Positions 10,862-20,616 of a DNA stretch of 55,761 bases are shown piece by piece. The translations under genes and the position numbers were made by a program. The stretch is taken from positions 37,296-93,056 of the forward strand of contig DBPJ01000004.1 in assembly GCA_002304855.1 (NCBI GenBank), read 5' to 3'. Position 1 is the first letter of the stretch. Every line of letters starts with the position of its first letter. This stretch comes from Caryophanales bacterium UBA1423. GTDB lineage: Bacteria; Bacillota_I; Bacilli_A; RF39; UBA660. The notes beneath the pieces are model-generated. The model was not told the origin of the DNA, did no database searches, and saw only the letters and a program-made list of their open reading frames with translations.

Positions 10862-11395
10862 TTATTCTTTTATTATTTGTGATAATTCAACTTCAACTGG
10901 TGTTTCTTGACCAAAAAGATCTACTAACACTACTAATTTTTGGGTTTTGAAATCAATTTCTTGTACTTTACCAGTCATTAATTTAAATGGCCCTTCTACT
11001 ATTTTAACCTTATCATCAATTTTTAATTCATTCCCTAATTCAATTCTACTCATGCCCATACTACCTAAAATATGGTCTACTTCATATGGCTGTAACGGCG
11101 TAGGCTTAGCTCCTTTCCCAGAAGAACCAATAAAACCAGTTACTCCAGGAGTATTTCTAACTATATACCAAGATTCATCAGTCATAATCATTTCCACTAA
11201 AATATAGCCCGGAAACATTTTCTTAATTTTTTCTTTTTTAACTCCATCCTTTATTTCTATTTCCTTTTGTTCTGGAACAACTATCCTAAAAATATAATCT
11301 TCCATTCCCATTGAAGTAATTCTCATTTGTAATTTTTCTTTTACCTTATTTTCATGCCCCGAATAAGTATTAACTACATACCATTTCTTTTCCAT
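10862..11395 (-). CDS. nusG: Transcription termination/antitermination factor NusG
   Basis: 177-residue NusG. The N-terminal NGN domain (KKWYVVNTYSGHENKVKEKL, FPGYILVEM) is followed by the KOW domain (KIVEGPFKLMTGKVQEID, residues ~128-145). NusG binds the RNA polymerase clamp and affects pausing and coupling with the ribosome. It lies 10 bases downstream of secE, as in most bacteria, with AGGAGAAAGACA before the ATG. No unusual insertion. Confidence 0.98.
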   Translation of the reverse strand: MEKKWYVVNTYSGHENKVKEKLQMRITSMGMEDYIFRIVVPEQKEIEIKDGVKKEKIKKMFPGYILVEMIMTDESWYIVRNTPGVTGFIGSSGKGAKPTPLQPYEVDHILGSMGMSRIELGNELKIDDKVKIVEGPFKLMTGKVQEIDFKTQKLVVLVDLFGQETPVEVELSQIIKE

Positions 11396-11405
11396 TGTCT
11401 TTCTC

Positions 11406-11582
11406 CTAATCTAAGGTTTTAATTAATGCCACAATAACATCTATGATATAAAAAAACAAAGCAAAGAAAATAATTGACAAAATAGTGGCAATTGAATAGG
11501 TAACCATGTGTTTTCTACTAGGCCATCTAACTCTTTCGATTTCTTTCTTGACGCCATTCAAAAACAATAAAACTCTTTTCAT
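11406..11582 (-). CDS. secE: Preprotein translocase subunit SecE
   Basis: Small 58-residue SecE: an amphipathic N-terminal helix with the conserved KKEIERVRWPSRK (residues 12-24) and one transmembrane segment (about residues 29-53). It clamps the SecYEG channel. The start at 11582 has GGTGAAAT upstream. The order secE-nusG-rplK is canonical. rpmG, often just before secE, is not present. Confidence 0.95.
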   Translation of the reverse strand: MKRVLLFLNGVKKEIERVRWPSRKHMVTYSIATILSIIFFALFFYIIDVIVALIKTLD

Positions 11583-11612
11583 ATTTCACCTACTTATTTT
11601 TTTTCTCATAAT

Positions 11613-11633
11613 AAAAAACACGTCAATGTGTTT
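11613..11633 (-). terminator. Intrinsic terminator after sigH
   Basis: Minus-strand AAACAC, ATTGAC loop, GTGTTT followed by TTT. It separates sigH from secE-nusG. Confidence 0.6.
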
Positions 11634-11664
11634 ACTAATAAACTAACACATTCATTACTAAATG

Positions 11665-12285
11665 TCAATTATTTTTTACTATAATATTGCGAATCTTATT
11701 TTTTATACGCTGTAAGGTATTATCGATTGACTTAACTGATTTATCTAATATTTCAGCTATTTCGCGATAATTAAAATTATTAAGTTTAAGTTGTAATACT
11801 TGATTTTCAAAATCAGTTAAATGTTCCCTGATTTTATGATATGTTTCTTCTTCTTTTTCGAGATCAATAATATATTCTAAAGGATTGTTTTCTCTGTCTT
11901 CAATCACATATTCGATAATTGGCTTTTTTGAATCATCACTAACATAATCTAATGACAATGATTCATTTAATATTTTATGTTTATTACGATTGGCTGCCAT
12001 AATTGCACTACAAATTTGTCTTTCAATGCATAATGAGGCAAAGGTAGCAAATTTCACATCCTTTTCATATTTAAAATCTTTCAAGGCCTCACTAAAACCA
12101 ATCATACCTTCTTGTACCAAATCATTAAAATCAAGTCCAAGTTTATTAGCATATCGACCATATTTTTTGGCTTTTAATTCAGCTACTAACTTATATTTAT
12201 TATATAGAATGCGTCCTGCTTCTTCATTACCTTCATTATATAGATAAAGCAATTCATAATCATTATATTCCGTCTCTTTTGGCAT
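11665..12285 (-). CDS. sigH: RNA polymerase sigma factor, SigH (Spo0H)-type
   Basis: Sigma-70 family factor of 206 residues. Region 2 contains DLVQEGMIGFSEALKDF and the -10-recognition helix FATFASLCIERQICSAI (about residues 51-97). Region 4 carries the helix-turn-helix NYREIAEILDKSVKSIDNTLQRIK near the C terminus. The position between rlmB and secE-nusG is that of sigH in Bacillus, where SigH drives early sporulation and competence genes. Its start lies 6 bases after the rlmB stop. Length and context fit SigH better than SigA or ECF factors. Confidence 0.88.
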   Translation of the reverse strand: MPKETEYNDYELLYLYNEGNEEAGRILYNKYKLVAELKAKKYGRYANKLGLDFNDLVQEGMIGFSEALKDFKYEKDVKFATFASLCIERQICSAIMAANRNKHKILNESLSLDYVSDDSKKPIIEYVIEDRENNPLEYIIDLEKEEETYHKIREHLTDFENQVLQLKLNNFNYREIAEILDKSVKSIDNTLQRIKNKIRNIIVKNN

Positions 12286-12291
12286 TATACA

Positions 12292-13002
12292 TTACCCCCT
12301 ATCACGACTGCTAATTACTTTATAGATAATAACCCCAGCTGCAACCGAAGCATTTAAACTATTAATATGTCCTTTCATTGGTATTGTAACTATATAATCA
12401 CACATTTCTTTAATTAATTTTGAAATTCCTTGACCTTCACTACCAATAATTAACGCTATTGGCATCTTATAATCTTGTCTTTGATAATCGAGCCCTTCCA
12501 TATCAGCCCCAATTATCCAATAACCCTTATCTTTTAATTTGTGAATAGTATTACTTAAATTAGTAACTTTACATATTGGTATATATTCTATGCTACCCGC
12601 ACTAGTTTTCATAACTGTCGCTGTAACATCGACACTTCGATCTTTGGGAATAATTATCCCATCAATTCCGGCTGATTCAGCAGTTCTTATAATAGCGCCA
12701 AAATTATGGGGATCTTGAAGATGATCTAAAATTAATAAAAATGGCCAATCCTTATTAATTGAATCTAATACATCATCTAAATCCGAATATTTAAAATCAT
12801 CAATATCCACTATTATACCCTGATGTTTAGCCTTAACAAGTCGATCCATTTCTTTTTTATCGCTATATTTAATATCAATGTTTTCATTTTGTAAAGTCAA
12901 AACAATATCTTTATCACTAAAATTATTACTAATTATTGCCTTTTTTATTTTTTTATTACTATTTAACAATTCTCTTACAGTATTCTTACCATATACGTAC
13001 AT
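12292..13002 (-). CDS. rlmB: 23S rRNA 2'-O-ribose guanosine methyltransferase, RlmB/TrmH (SpoU) family
   Basis: A 236-residue SPOUT methyltransferase. The N-terminal substrate-binding part starts YVYGKNTVRELLNSNKK. The knotted C-terminal domain has LDHLQDPHNFGAIIRTAE, IIGSEGQGIS and SLNASVAAGVIIY, the three SpoU motifs. The probable product is Gm2251 of 23S rRNA. The ATG at 13002 lies just past the mrnC stop. The longer frame starting at 13014 uses a GTG inside the ribosome-binding site (GGCGGTG). Same neighbours as Bacillus (mrnC, sigH). Confidence 0.93.
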   Translation of the reverse strand: MYVYGKNTVRELLNSNKKIKKAIISNNFSDKDIVLTLQNENIDIKYSDKKEMDRLVKAKHQGIIVDIDDFKYSDLDDVLDSINKDWPFLLILDHLQDPHNFGAIIRTAESAGIDGIIIPKDRSVDVTATVMKTSAGSIEYIPICKVTNLSNTIHKLKDKGYWIIGADMEGLDYQRQDYKMPIALIIGSEGQGISKLIKEMCDYIVTIPMKGHINSLNASVAAGVIIYKVISSRDRG

Positions 13003-13003
13003 A

Positions 13004-13390
13004 TCATTTTTCACCGCCTAAGTTTATAATAAATGTCATTAGTTGCTCAATTCTTGTCTTTCTCTCCATCAAATATAAATAACCTATTAAAGCTTCTAAA
13101 CCAGTAGCCCATTTATAAGTAACGATATCAGTGTGTCTTGGATGAGCATTACCTTTATTATTTCTAGCTCTTTTAATTATTTTTATTTCTTCTTCAGTAA
13201 GTATTTGTTGTTTAAGCATTTGTTGCAAATAATTATTTTGGGCACGAGCACTAACATATTTAGTAGCCTCTTTTTGTAATTGATTTACTTTATTAATACC
13301 ATTATTAATCAAATATTCTCTAATATAAGATTCATAAATAACATCCCCCATATATGCTAACACTAAGATATTTATAGTATTAATATTCAT
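13004..13390 (-). CDS. mrnC: Mini-ribonuclease III
   Basis: 128-residue RNase III-like domain without the double-stranded-RNA-binding domain, as in Mini-III, which matures the ends of 23S rRNA. Visible are the catalytic-type motif LAYMGDVIYESYIREYL (near residue 10) and the second helix block KWATGLEALIGYLYL (residues ~93-107). It follows cysS-yugP and precedes rlmB. Its stop overlaps the rlmB start region (TGATATG). Confidence 0.93.
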   Translation of the reverse strand: MNINTINILVLAYMGDVIYESYIREYLINNGINKVNQLQKEATKYVSARAQNNYLQQMLKQQILTEEEIKIIKRARNNKGNAHPRHTDIVTYKWATGLEALIGYLYLMERKTRIEQLMTFIINLGGEK

Positions 13391-13443
13391 CTACGTCACC
13401 ATTACTATTTTATCATGTTAATTACTAAACTTAAAATGATATT

Positions 13444-13468
13444 AAAAAAAGACACTTTGATAGTGTCA
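13444..13468 (-). terminator. Intrinsic terminator after the yugP-like gene
   Basis: GACACT/AGTGTC hairpin with a 5-base loop followed by seven T on the minus strand, just past the stop codon. Confidence 0.85.
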
Positions 13469-13471
13469 ATT

Positions 13472-14164
13472 TTAATCGCGACGACGTCCATATATTAATA
13501 TCAATCGCATTATCTGTAATAATGAGGTAGCTACTGCTGCCACATAAGTTAGAGCAGCTGCTCCAAGCATATTATTTGCTTTAATAACTTCATCAGCAGT
13601 TAATACTCCCGTATCAATTAGTTCTACTTTAGCTTTGGCTGATGCATTATATTCTACTGGTAAGGTCACTAACTCAAAAATAATTATGCTCATCAATAAC
13701 CAAATACCAAGTGTCACTAAGTCATATAGACTTAAGATAAAACCAATGATAATAGCAACATAACCAAGTTTTGAGCCAAAACTTACCAATGGCATGATAG
13801 TACTTCTAACGCGCATAAAAAGATAACCCTGCTGATGTTGAACGGCATGTGAAGCTTCATGAGCCGCAATAGATACTGAAGCAATTGAATCACCATGAAA
13901 AACTTCAGTTGATAATCTAATTGCTTTTCTAACTGGATCATAATGATCTCCCAAAATACTTTTAACTTCAACTACGTGAATATTATCTAAGCCATTTTTA
14001 TCTAATATCTTTCGGGCTGCTTCAAAACCAGTAATACCTTTATTATTACCAATTCTTTTATATTTGTTATAAGCTTGAGTTACCAAAATTTGCGCCCCTA
14101 ATGTAATTACTATGCCAATTATTAATAATATCATGGTAGCTGGTGTTTCATATGTTAAATACAT
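13472..14164 (-). CDS. Membrane zinc metallopeptidase, YugP/DUF2324 family
   Basis: 230 residues with an N-terminal transmembrane helix (residues 9-30), the zinc-binding HEASHAVQHQ at about residue 103, and three further hydrophobic segments in the C-terminal half. The second half ends with YVAAVATSLLQIMRLI, typical of the family. The physiological substrate is unknown. Its ATG lies four bases after the cysS stop and its Shine-Dalgarno (GGAGGAATAA) is inside the end of cysS, so the two are translationally linked. A terminator follows. Confidence 0.88.
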   Translation of the reverse strand: MYLTYETPATMILLIIGIVITLGAQILVTQAYNKYKRIGNNKGITGFEAARKILDKNGLDNIHVVEVKSILGDHYDPVRKAIRLSTEVFHGDSIASVSIAAHEASHAVQHQQGYLFMRVRSTIMPLVSFGSKLGYVAIIIGFILSLYDLVTLGIWLLMSIIIFELVTLPVEYNASAKAKVELIDTGVLTADEVIKANNMLGAAALTYVAAVATSLLQIMRLILIYGRRRD

Positions 14165-14167
14165 GAT

Positions 14168-15571
14168 TTATTCCTCCATTCTCCATTTAGTAGTATTGTT
14201 AGTATCCATTAAAATAATTTTTTTCTCTTCTAATTCATCTCTTATTTTATCAGCTAATTCATAATCACCTTTTTGTCTAGCTATTTTTCGTTCCGCAATT
14301 TTTTGTTCAACATATTTAATTAAATCACTATCCACCTCTTCTTTATTCTTAGTCAAATCTAAAGAAAATATCTTATCAAAATCATCAATTAGCCATAATT
14401 TACTTCTATTATTTAATTCTTCATCCTTTAATAAATTAAATAAAACCGTAAGGGCATTGGCCGTATTCAAATCATCTTCAATGCAATTAATAAATTGTTC
14501 TTTATATTTATTAATTAATGCTGTTTGTAACTCTTCATCTTCGTTAATTTCCAAATTGCTAATTCTACTTTTTAACTTATTATATGCTATTGTCGCTGTA
14601 TTTAAAGAGTCATAAGTAAAAATTAATTGCCTACGATAATGGGATTGTAACACAAAGAAGCGATAGACAAGTGGATTATATCCTTTTTCTTGTAATAAAT
14701 TTAAAGTTAAAAATTCACCCTTAGATTTACTCATCTTGCCAGTTAGATCATTTAAGTGTTCACCATGTAACCAATAATTACACCATTTATGTCCTAAATA
14801 AGCCTCTGCTTGAGCAATTTCATTGGTATGATGAGGAAAAATATTATCGACTCCTCCACAGTGAATATCTAATTTATCACCTAACATTTTAATGGCAATA
14901 GCCGAACATTCAATGTGCCATCCTGGATATCCTTTACCCCATGGTGAATCCCACTGTAATATTTGATTAGCATATTTTGATTTAGTAAACCATAAACCAA
15001 AATCAAATGGATGGCGTTTATCTTTATCTTCTTCTACTTCTTCTCTTGCTCCCACAATTAAATCAGATTCATTCATTCCCGATAACTGATAATAGTCAGG
15101 CATTTTAGTTACGTCAAAATACACATTACCATTAGCAATATAAGCATATTCTTTTTCTAATAATACTTTGATTATTTCAATATAGTCAGCAATATGGTCA
15201 GTGGCCTTTCTAATAATATCAGGTTTTTTAATATTAAGTTTAGTTAAATCTTCTAAAAAAGCTTTAGTATAAAAGTCGGCAATTTCAAATACTGATTTCC
15301 CTTCTCTTTTAGCTCCTTTAATCATTTTATCTTCACCACTACCGTCATCTGACTCCATATGGCCAACATCAGTTATATTCATAACCCTTTTTACTTTATA
15401 ACCCAAATAATTGAGACTTTTTTCAAGCACATCTTCAAATATATAAGTCCTGAGATTACCTATATGGGCATAGTTATAAACGGTAGGACCACAAGTATAC
15501 ATTTTTACCTCTATATCCTGATTGGGTACAAAAGGTTCTACTTTTTTAGTCAATGTGTTATATAATTTCAT
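14168..15571 (-). CDS. cysS: Cysteinyl-tRNA synthetase
   Basis: Class I synthetase of 467 residues. TCGPTVYNYAHIGNLRTY (residues 26-43) holds the zinc ligand Cys and the HIGN signature. KMSKSKGEF occurs near residue 279. The Zn-binding GWHIECSAIA and HHTNEIAQ blocks are intact. The C-terminal anticodon-binding helices include EQKIAERKIARQKGDYELAD. No T-box leader is visible upstream; the gene sits 23 bases after gltX. cysE, found between these genes in Bacillus, is missing. Confidence 0.98.
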   Translation of the reverse strand: MKLYNTLTKKVEPFVPNQDIEVKMYTCGPTVYNYAHIGNLRTYIFEDVLEKSLNYLGYKVKRVMNITDVGHMESDDGSGEDKMIKGAKREGKSVFEIADFYTKAFLEDLTKLNIKKPDIIRKATDHIADYIEIIKVLLEKEYAYIANGNVYFDVTKMPDYYQLSGMNESDLIVGAREEVEEDKDKRHPFDFGLWFTKSKYANQILQWDSPWGKGYPGWHIECSAIAIKMLGDKLDIHCGGVDNIFPHHTNEIAQAEAYLGHKWCNYWLHGEHLNDLTGKMSKSKGEFLTLNLLQEKGYNPLVYRFFVLQSHYRRQLIFTYDSLNTATIAYNKLKSRISNLEINEDEELQTALINKYKEQFINCIEDDLNTANALTVLFNLLKDEELNNRSKLWLIDDFDKIFSLDLTKNKEEVDSDLIKYVEQKIAERKIARQKGDYELADKIRDELEEKKIILMDTNNTTKWRMEE

Positions 15572-15594
15572 AATACCGCCCCCAGTATAATTTA

Positions 15595-17028
15595 TTATTT
15601 TAATAGTCTATTTAATACTAAATCTTTTCCTAATAACTGAATAGTATTAGGTAACTCTGGCCCATGCATTTGACCAGTTACTTTAATCCTAATTGACATA
15701 TATAATAATTTACCACCAATACCAGTTATTTCTTTAGTATTATTTATAACTTTCGCAATATTATCGATTGTCCAATTATCAATTTTGGCTATTTCTTTAC
15801 TAAATATATCTATAACTTTAACAACCCCATCTTGTTTCATAAACTCTACACATTCATCATCTAACACTATATCTTCTTTAAAAAATAATAATGCAACTGT
15901 TACTATTTCTTGTCCGTATGATATTTGATTACGATATAATTTAACAATTGCTTTTAGCCATTCAATGTCTTTATCGTTAACATTATAAGTTTGCTTTAGA
16001 TGAGGAATGGTCAATTCATATATTTCTTCATCTGATAATTTCTTCATATATTGACTATTGATCCAATTTAACTTATTAACATCAAAGATAGCATTTCCTT
16101 TACTTATCTTCCTAGGATCAAAAATTTTAACTAATTCATTCAAAGTAAATAATTCTCGTTCATCACCAGGACTCCATCCCGTTAAGGCTAGCATGTTAAT
16201 TATAGCTTCATTTAAATAACCTTTTGCTTTTAGGGCTTCAACGGTTGCATCACCATCACGTTTACTTAACTTCTTATCTGAATAAACGGCCTTCTTAATA
16301 ATCGGTAAATGGACAAATTCTGGTACATCCCATCCTAAAGCTTTATATATCAATATATATTTTGGTGTTGATGAAACATATTCATTACCTCTTACAACAT
16401 GTGATATGGCCATACTATGATCATCAATTATATTAGCAAAGTTATAAGTAGCCATCCCATCAGATTTAATCATTATTAAATCTTCTAATTCAGCATTATC
16501 AACTGTTACTTCGCCATAAACATAATCATTGAAGGTAGTAATACCTTCTCTTGGCATTTTAAATCTTATGACATATTTTTCACCATTTTTTATTTTAGCT
16601 CTCGCTTCTTCTAAACTTAAATTGCGACAATGACCATCATATTTATATGGTACTTTCAATTGTTCTGCTTGTGCCTTTAGTTCATCCAAACGTTTTTCAT
16701 CACAAAAACAATAATATGCTTTACCTTCGTTCACCAATTTTTCAGCATATTCTATATAGTTATTTTTACGTTCACTTTGAATATAAGGAGCATAAGGACC
16801 ACCAATATCTGGTCCTTCATCCCAAATTAATCCTAAATCTCTTAAAGTTGAATAAATAACTTCAATTGCTCCTTCAACATATCTTTGTTGATCAGTATCT
16901 TCTATTCTTAAAATAAATTTACCATTATTTTGTTTAGCAATTAAATAAGCATATAATGCCGTTCTAACTCCTCCAATATGCATAAAGCCCGTTGGGCTAG
17001 GAGCAAATCTAGTACGTACTTCTTTCAT
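15595..17028 (-). CDS. gltX: Glutamyl-tRNA synthetase (probably non-discriminating)
   Basis: Class I synthetase of 477 residues: RFAPSPTGFMHIGGVRTALYAY near the N terminus (HIGH-type motif) and KKLSKRDGDATVE (KMSKS-type) near residue 245. Four residues near C100 (YCFCDEKR) resemble the zinc-containing insert. In Firmicutes the enzyme usually also charges tRNA-Gln, corrected by GatCAB; that is family knowledge and not tested here. I choose the ATG at 17028 rather than the GTG at 17037, which lies within the Shine-Dalgarno (AAGAGTGATT). Confidence 0.97.
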   Translation of the reverse strand: MKEVRTRFAPSPTGFMHIGGVRTALYAYLIAKQNNGKFILRIEDTDQQRYVEGAIEVIYSTLRDLGLIWDEGPDIGGPYAPYIQSERKNNYIEYAEKLVNEGKAYYCFCDEKRLDELKAQAEQLKVPYKYDGHCRNLSLEEARAKIKNGEKYVIRFKMPREGITTFNDYVYGEVTVDNAELEDLIMIKSDGMATYNFANIIDDHSMAISHVVRGNEYVSSTPKYILIYKALGWDVPEFVHLPIIKKAVYSDKKLSKRDGDATVEALKAKGYLNEAIINMLALTGWSPGDERELFTLNELVKIFDPRKISKGNAIFDVNKLNWINSQYMKKLSDEEIYELTIPHLKQTYNVNDKDIEWLKAIVKLYRNQISYGQEIVTVALLFFKEDIVLDDECVEFMKQDGVVKVIDIFSKEIAKIDNWTIDNIAKVINNTKEITGIGGKLLYMSIRIKVTGQMHGPELPNTIQLLGKDLVLNRLLK

Positions 17029-17118
17029 AAGAATCACTCTTTTCTATCAATATTCTATCATATGATTAAGTCTAGATAAAGGTGGTAATAAAGTATTATG
17101 TCAATAACTATTAAAAGA

Positions 17119-17141
17119 TATAATAGCATTATCCTATTATA
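17119..17141. other. Perfect 8-bp inverted repeat in the clpC-gltX spacer
   Basis: TATAATAG, seven bases, CTATTATA. It is followed by TCTTTT on the minus strand, so it could be a weak hairpin or a protein-binding site upstream of gltX. A TTGACA further downstream (about 17083) lacks a convincing -10. Nothing else is recognised in this 190-base spacer. Confidence 0.35.
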
Positions 17142-17191
17142 CTTATATTGTTTAACCTATAATTGGTAAGTAACTAAAATAAAAAGCTGTC

Positions 17192-17218
17192 AAAAAAGAC
17201 ATAACAATTTATGTCTTT
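17192..17218 (-). terminator. Intrinsic terminator after clpC
   Basis: A stem of AAAAAGACATAA with its complement and a short loop, followed by a T run on the minus strand. It begins at the clpC stop codon. Confidence 0.85.
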
Positions 17219-19546
17219 TTAATTTACAATTTTTTCTTTATCGCCTAGCTTTATATTTATAATTTTTTTCTTGTCAATAATACCATCAATAATTTGAGAT
17301 TCAATCTTATCTTTAATTATTTTATCAATACGTCTAGCGCCAAAGTTTTTATAATCACTAAGCTCTTTTACATTATTTATAACTTTATTATTTATTCTAA
17401 TGGTTAAACCCCGTTTCTTAACTTTAGCTCGTAATTTTTGTAATTTCATCTTAATAATTTTTTCAATATCCTGTTCAGTCAATTTATTAAATAAGATAAT
17501 ATTATCTAGTCGATTAATAAATTCAACACCTAAATTTTCCTTTAAAATACTGATAATTTGATTGTCGCTTCTATTAAATCCAACTGAACTAATACTGTAT
17601 CCTAAATTAGTAGTAAAGATTAAGATCGTATTATCAAATCGAATTATTAAACCTTTAGCATCTTTTATTTTACCTTCATCTAAAATTTGTAAGAATAAAC
17701 CAATGACATTAGGATGAGCTTTTTCAATTTCGTCAATGATTATTACTGAGTGGGGTTTATTTCTGATCTCTTCTAGCACATTTTTATTATCCATGTATCC
17801 AACATAGCCTGGAGCTGCTCCTATTATTTTGCTAGTTGAATAACTTTCAGCATATTCGCTCATGTCTAATTTTATAATATTTGGAATCCCCACTAAACTT
17901 TCACCAAATAATGTGGCTAATTTAGTTTTTCCTACCCCAGTTGCTCCAGCAAAGATAAAAGAATTAGGTTTATTATCTTCTTTGAAACCAAATTTAATAT
18001 GCTTTAATTTATTAATTAAGGTATCAATTACTTCATCTTGACCAATAATTTCATCTTCAAATTTATTTCTAACCTGTTTTATTCTTTCAATATCATTTTT
18101 CAATAATTCATAGACAGGTATTTTGGTTTTCATATTGATTACTTCGATTAAATCATCTATTTTAACCTTCTTTACTATCTTCTTAGCAAATGCTTTCATT
18201 TCTAATTTATTTACTTTATCGACTAATTCCTTTTCCTTTTCTTTTAATTCTGAAGCTCTATTAAAATCTTGTCTAATAATAGCTTCATTTTTTTCTTTGA
18301 CAATTAATTCAACTTCACTTTTTAACTTTTCCAATCTTTTATTTGTCTTTGTCTCTTTTAAATTAACTTTAGCACATACTTCATCTAATAAATCAATTGT
18401 CTTATCTGGTTCTTTACGATCATAAATATATTTTTTAGATAATTCGATCATTTTATCAATAATATTATCTTCAATAATTACATTATGATAACTTTCATAT
18501 ATATCTTTTAACCTAAATAATATTTTTCGCAATTGTACAGGCGTCGGTTCTTCGATTAATATTTTTTGAAAGCGCCTTTCAAAAGCGGCATCATTTTCAA
18601 TATATTTACTATACTCTGATAACGTAGTAGCACCAATACAACGCAATTTGTTACGCGCTAATGCTGGTTTTAAAATATTTGAAGCATCAATTGCTCCCTC
18701 AGCACCACCGGCCCCAATCAAAGTATGAATCTCATCGACAAATAAAATAATTTCATCCGTTTCTTCTAATTCTTTTAAAATATTTCTAATTCGTTCTTCA
18801 AATTCACCACGATATTTTGTACCTGCTACTAATGATGCAATATCTAAAGAAAAGATTCTTTTGTTTTTTAACACGGTAGGTACATTGTTATTGACAATAC
18901 GATTACTCAACTCCTCAACCAATGCCGTTTTACCAACTCCGGCATCACCAACTAATAATGGATTGTTCTTAGTACGACGACATAATATTTCTAATATGCG
19001 TTGAATTTCTTTTTCTCTACCAACAACCGGGTCAACTTTACCTTGCGATGCCAATTGTGTTAGATCAGTTCCAAATTCTTCAACTAATAACTTATTTTTA
19101 ACTTTATATTTAAAATTGCCTCTTAATTTATTTAATAAATCCTTATAGGTCTCATCTATATCCAATCCCAAACTTAAAAAAGTTCTAATGGCAATACCTT
19201 CGCCTTCTTCTAATAACCCAATAAAAAGATGTTCAACAGTAACATTACCATCATTATTTTCTTTACTATTAATAATGGCATTTTCAATTACTCTTTTCAA
19301 TAAAGGAGTATATAAAAACCAAGTACTCTTTTCACTGCCCATTCCAACTTTTTTTATCAATCCCTCTTTAAAACAATGATAGTCAATATTATATTCCTTT
19401 AATTTTTTGGTTATTAAGTTGTTATCATGTTTTAATATTGCTAAGACAAGATGTTCACTACCAACATATGGATGTCTAAGTTCTAACATCTCTTTTTTAG
19501 CCATGACTAACACCTTTTGGGCAGCTTCAGTAAATTTTCCAAACAT
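17219..19546 (-). CDS. clpC: ClpC-type AAA+ chaperone (Clp protease ATPase subunit)
   Basis: HSP100 unfoldase of 775 residues. The N-terminal double Clp repeat ([33 protein letters not shown]) precedes AAA1 with Walker [10 protein letters not shown] near residue 203. A middle coiled-coil/UVR-like segment ([22 protein letters not shown], residues ~415-436) identifies ClpC rather than ClpB or ClpE. AAA2 has GATGVGKTK. In Bacillus, ClpC with ClpP and MecA degrades ComK, which also occurs in this window. The ctsR-mcsA-mcsB genes that normally precede clpC are absent. ATG follows AAGGAGAATAAAAC. Confidence 0.95.
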   Translation of the reverse strand: MFGKFTEAAQKVLVMAKKEMLELRHPYVGSEHLVLAILKHDNNLITKKLKEYNIDYHCFKEGLIKKVGMGSEKSTWFLYTPLLKRVIENAIINSKENNDGNVTVEHLFIGLLEEGEGIAIRTFLSLGLDIDETYKDLLNKLRGNFKYKVKNKLLVEEFGTDLTQLASQGKVDPVVGREKEIQRILEILCRRTKNNPLLVGDAGVGKTALVEELSNRIVNNNVPTVLKNKRIFSLDIASLVAGTKYRGEFEERIRNILKELEETDEIILFVDEIHTLIGAGGAEGAIDASNILKPALARNKLRCIGATTLSEYSKYIENDAAFERRFQKILIEEPTPVQLRKILFRLKDIYESYHNVIIEDNIIDKMIELSKKYIYDRKEPDKTIDLLDEVCAKVNLKETKTNKRLEKLKSEVELIVKEKNEAIIRQDFNRASELKEKEKELVDKVNKLEMKAFAKKIVKKVKIDDLIEVINMKTKIPVYELLKNDIERIKQVRNKFEDEIIGQDEVIDTLINKLKHIKFGFKEDNKPNSFIFAGATGVGKTKLATLFGESLVGIPNIIKLDMSEYAESYSTSKIIGAAPGYVGYMDNKNVLEEIRNKPHSVIIIDEIEKAHPNVIGLFLQILDEGKIKDAKGLIIRFDNTILIFTTNLGYSISSVGFNRSDNQIISILKENLGVEFINRLDNIILFNKLTEQDIEKIIKMKLQKLRAKVKKRGLTIRINNKVINNVKELSDYKNFGARRIDKIIKDKIESQIIDGIIDKKKIINIKLGDKEKIVN

Positions 19547-19604
19547 TGTTTTATTCTCCTTCCACTACTATTCTATGCCAAACTTCAAATTTTATAGAAA
19601 GAGA

Positions 19605-19635
19605 ATAAAAAAATAGAGTCAAACTCTATTTTTAA
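19605..19635 (-). terminator. Intrinsic terminator overlapping the end of the FemX-type gene
   Basis: AAAATAGAGTTTGACTCTATTTTTTT on the minus strand: 9-bp stem and T run. It includes the last codon and stop and isolates clpC from the islet upstream. Confidence 0.8.
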
Positions 19636-20602
19636 AATAATATTCCATAGCTCCTACATACTTTATTCTTTTAGCACCCAACCGTTCTTTAAACTCAGAT
19701 AGACCAGGCATTAAATCCATGTGATCATCAATCCATCCTGTTCCGCCAAAATCAAAAAATTCACAACCATGCATCATCCCCCATTTAAAACCTTCCAAAT
19801 ATATTAAATAAATGGGGCTATATTTCAAATATTCAGTTAAAGTTCCCGCATACAAACACCACACAGTATGAGCATTTTTAATTCTCAACGCTGCCGAAAT
19901 GGGTTTATTATTCAAATAGGCAATTTGCAATATAGCATCATTACCAAATTGATCTAGTATATTTTTATAATATTCTTTAGAAAATAGTTTAAATTTTTTT
20001 CTCTCGCCTGTTTGTTGCAATATTTCATAAAATTCATCAATGTATGAACCATCACAATTATTAACTATAATATTATTTTTTCTAGCACATCTAACATTAT
20101 ATTTTACGCTTCTATGTAGATTATTAAACAGATCATCAAAAGTTGCATGATTTATTTTTAATTTATATATATATCTTAATTGTATACTTTTATGTTAAAC
20201 TTTTCCTTTAGAAACACTAAAACCTAATTCTTCCATAATATCAAGAAAAATTTCATCTTCTTCTTCAATACAAGGATCGCATTTTAATGCTAAAGCATTA
20301 TATTGATTTGCTATTTCAAATACGCCTTGTAATAATTCTTTTAATACCTCTTTATTGTGCGGGTCAAAAATTGGCCCCCTAGGCGAATATATTATAGTTG
20401 CACTCCAGTCAGGAAATTTTAAAATCATTAAAGACATGATGCCTTGTATTTCACCTTTATCATTAATGGACATTACCGCCTCCCATTTATATGGGGGATT
20501 AGCTTTGGCATAGGCCGAACTTTGGAACAAATGTCCATTTTTATGGTTATATACAAATTCATCATATTTAGTTAAATTTGAATTATCAACTCTACAAATC
20601 AT
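19619..20602 (-). pseudogene. FemX/FemAB-type peptidoglycan bridge aminoacyltransferase, broken by an in-frame TAA
   Basis: Two open segments (20602-20198 and 20194-19619) lie in the same frame and are separated only by one TAA at 20195-20197. The first encodes the first GNAT-like lobe (YNHKNGHLFQSSAYAKA, IYSPRGPIFDP, LALKCDPCIEE). After the stop, the frame continues IQLRYIYKLKI, LHRSVKYNVRCARKNNI, KPISAALRIK and FFDFGGTGWIDD, the second lobe. Together, about 326 codons, a normal FemX/MurM length. The N-terminal product alone would lack the second lobe. The stop may be a genuine nonsense mutation or an assembly error. The gene would have added the first amino acid of a peptide cross-bridge using aminoacyl-tRNA. 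Confidence 0.8.
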
Positions 20603-20616
20603 AAAATAATCAACAC

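Noticed and set aside
20195..20197. TAA as recoding or suppressed stop
   Set aside because: All other genes use TAA as a stop; nonsense mutation or sequencing error is simpler.
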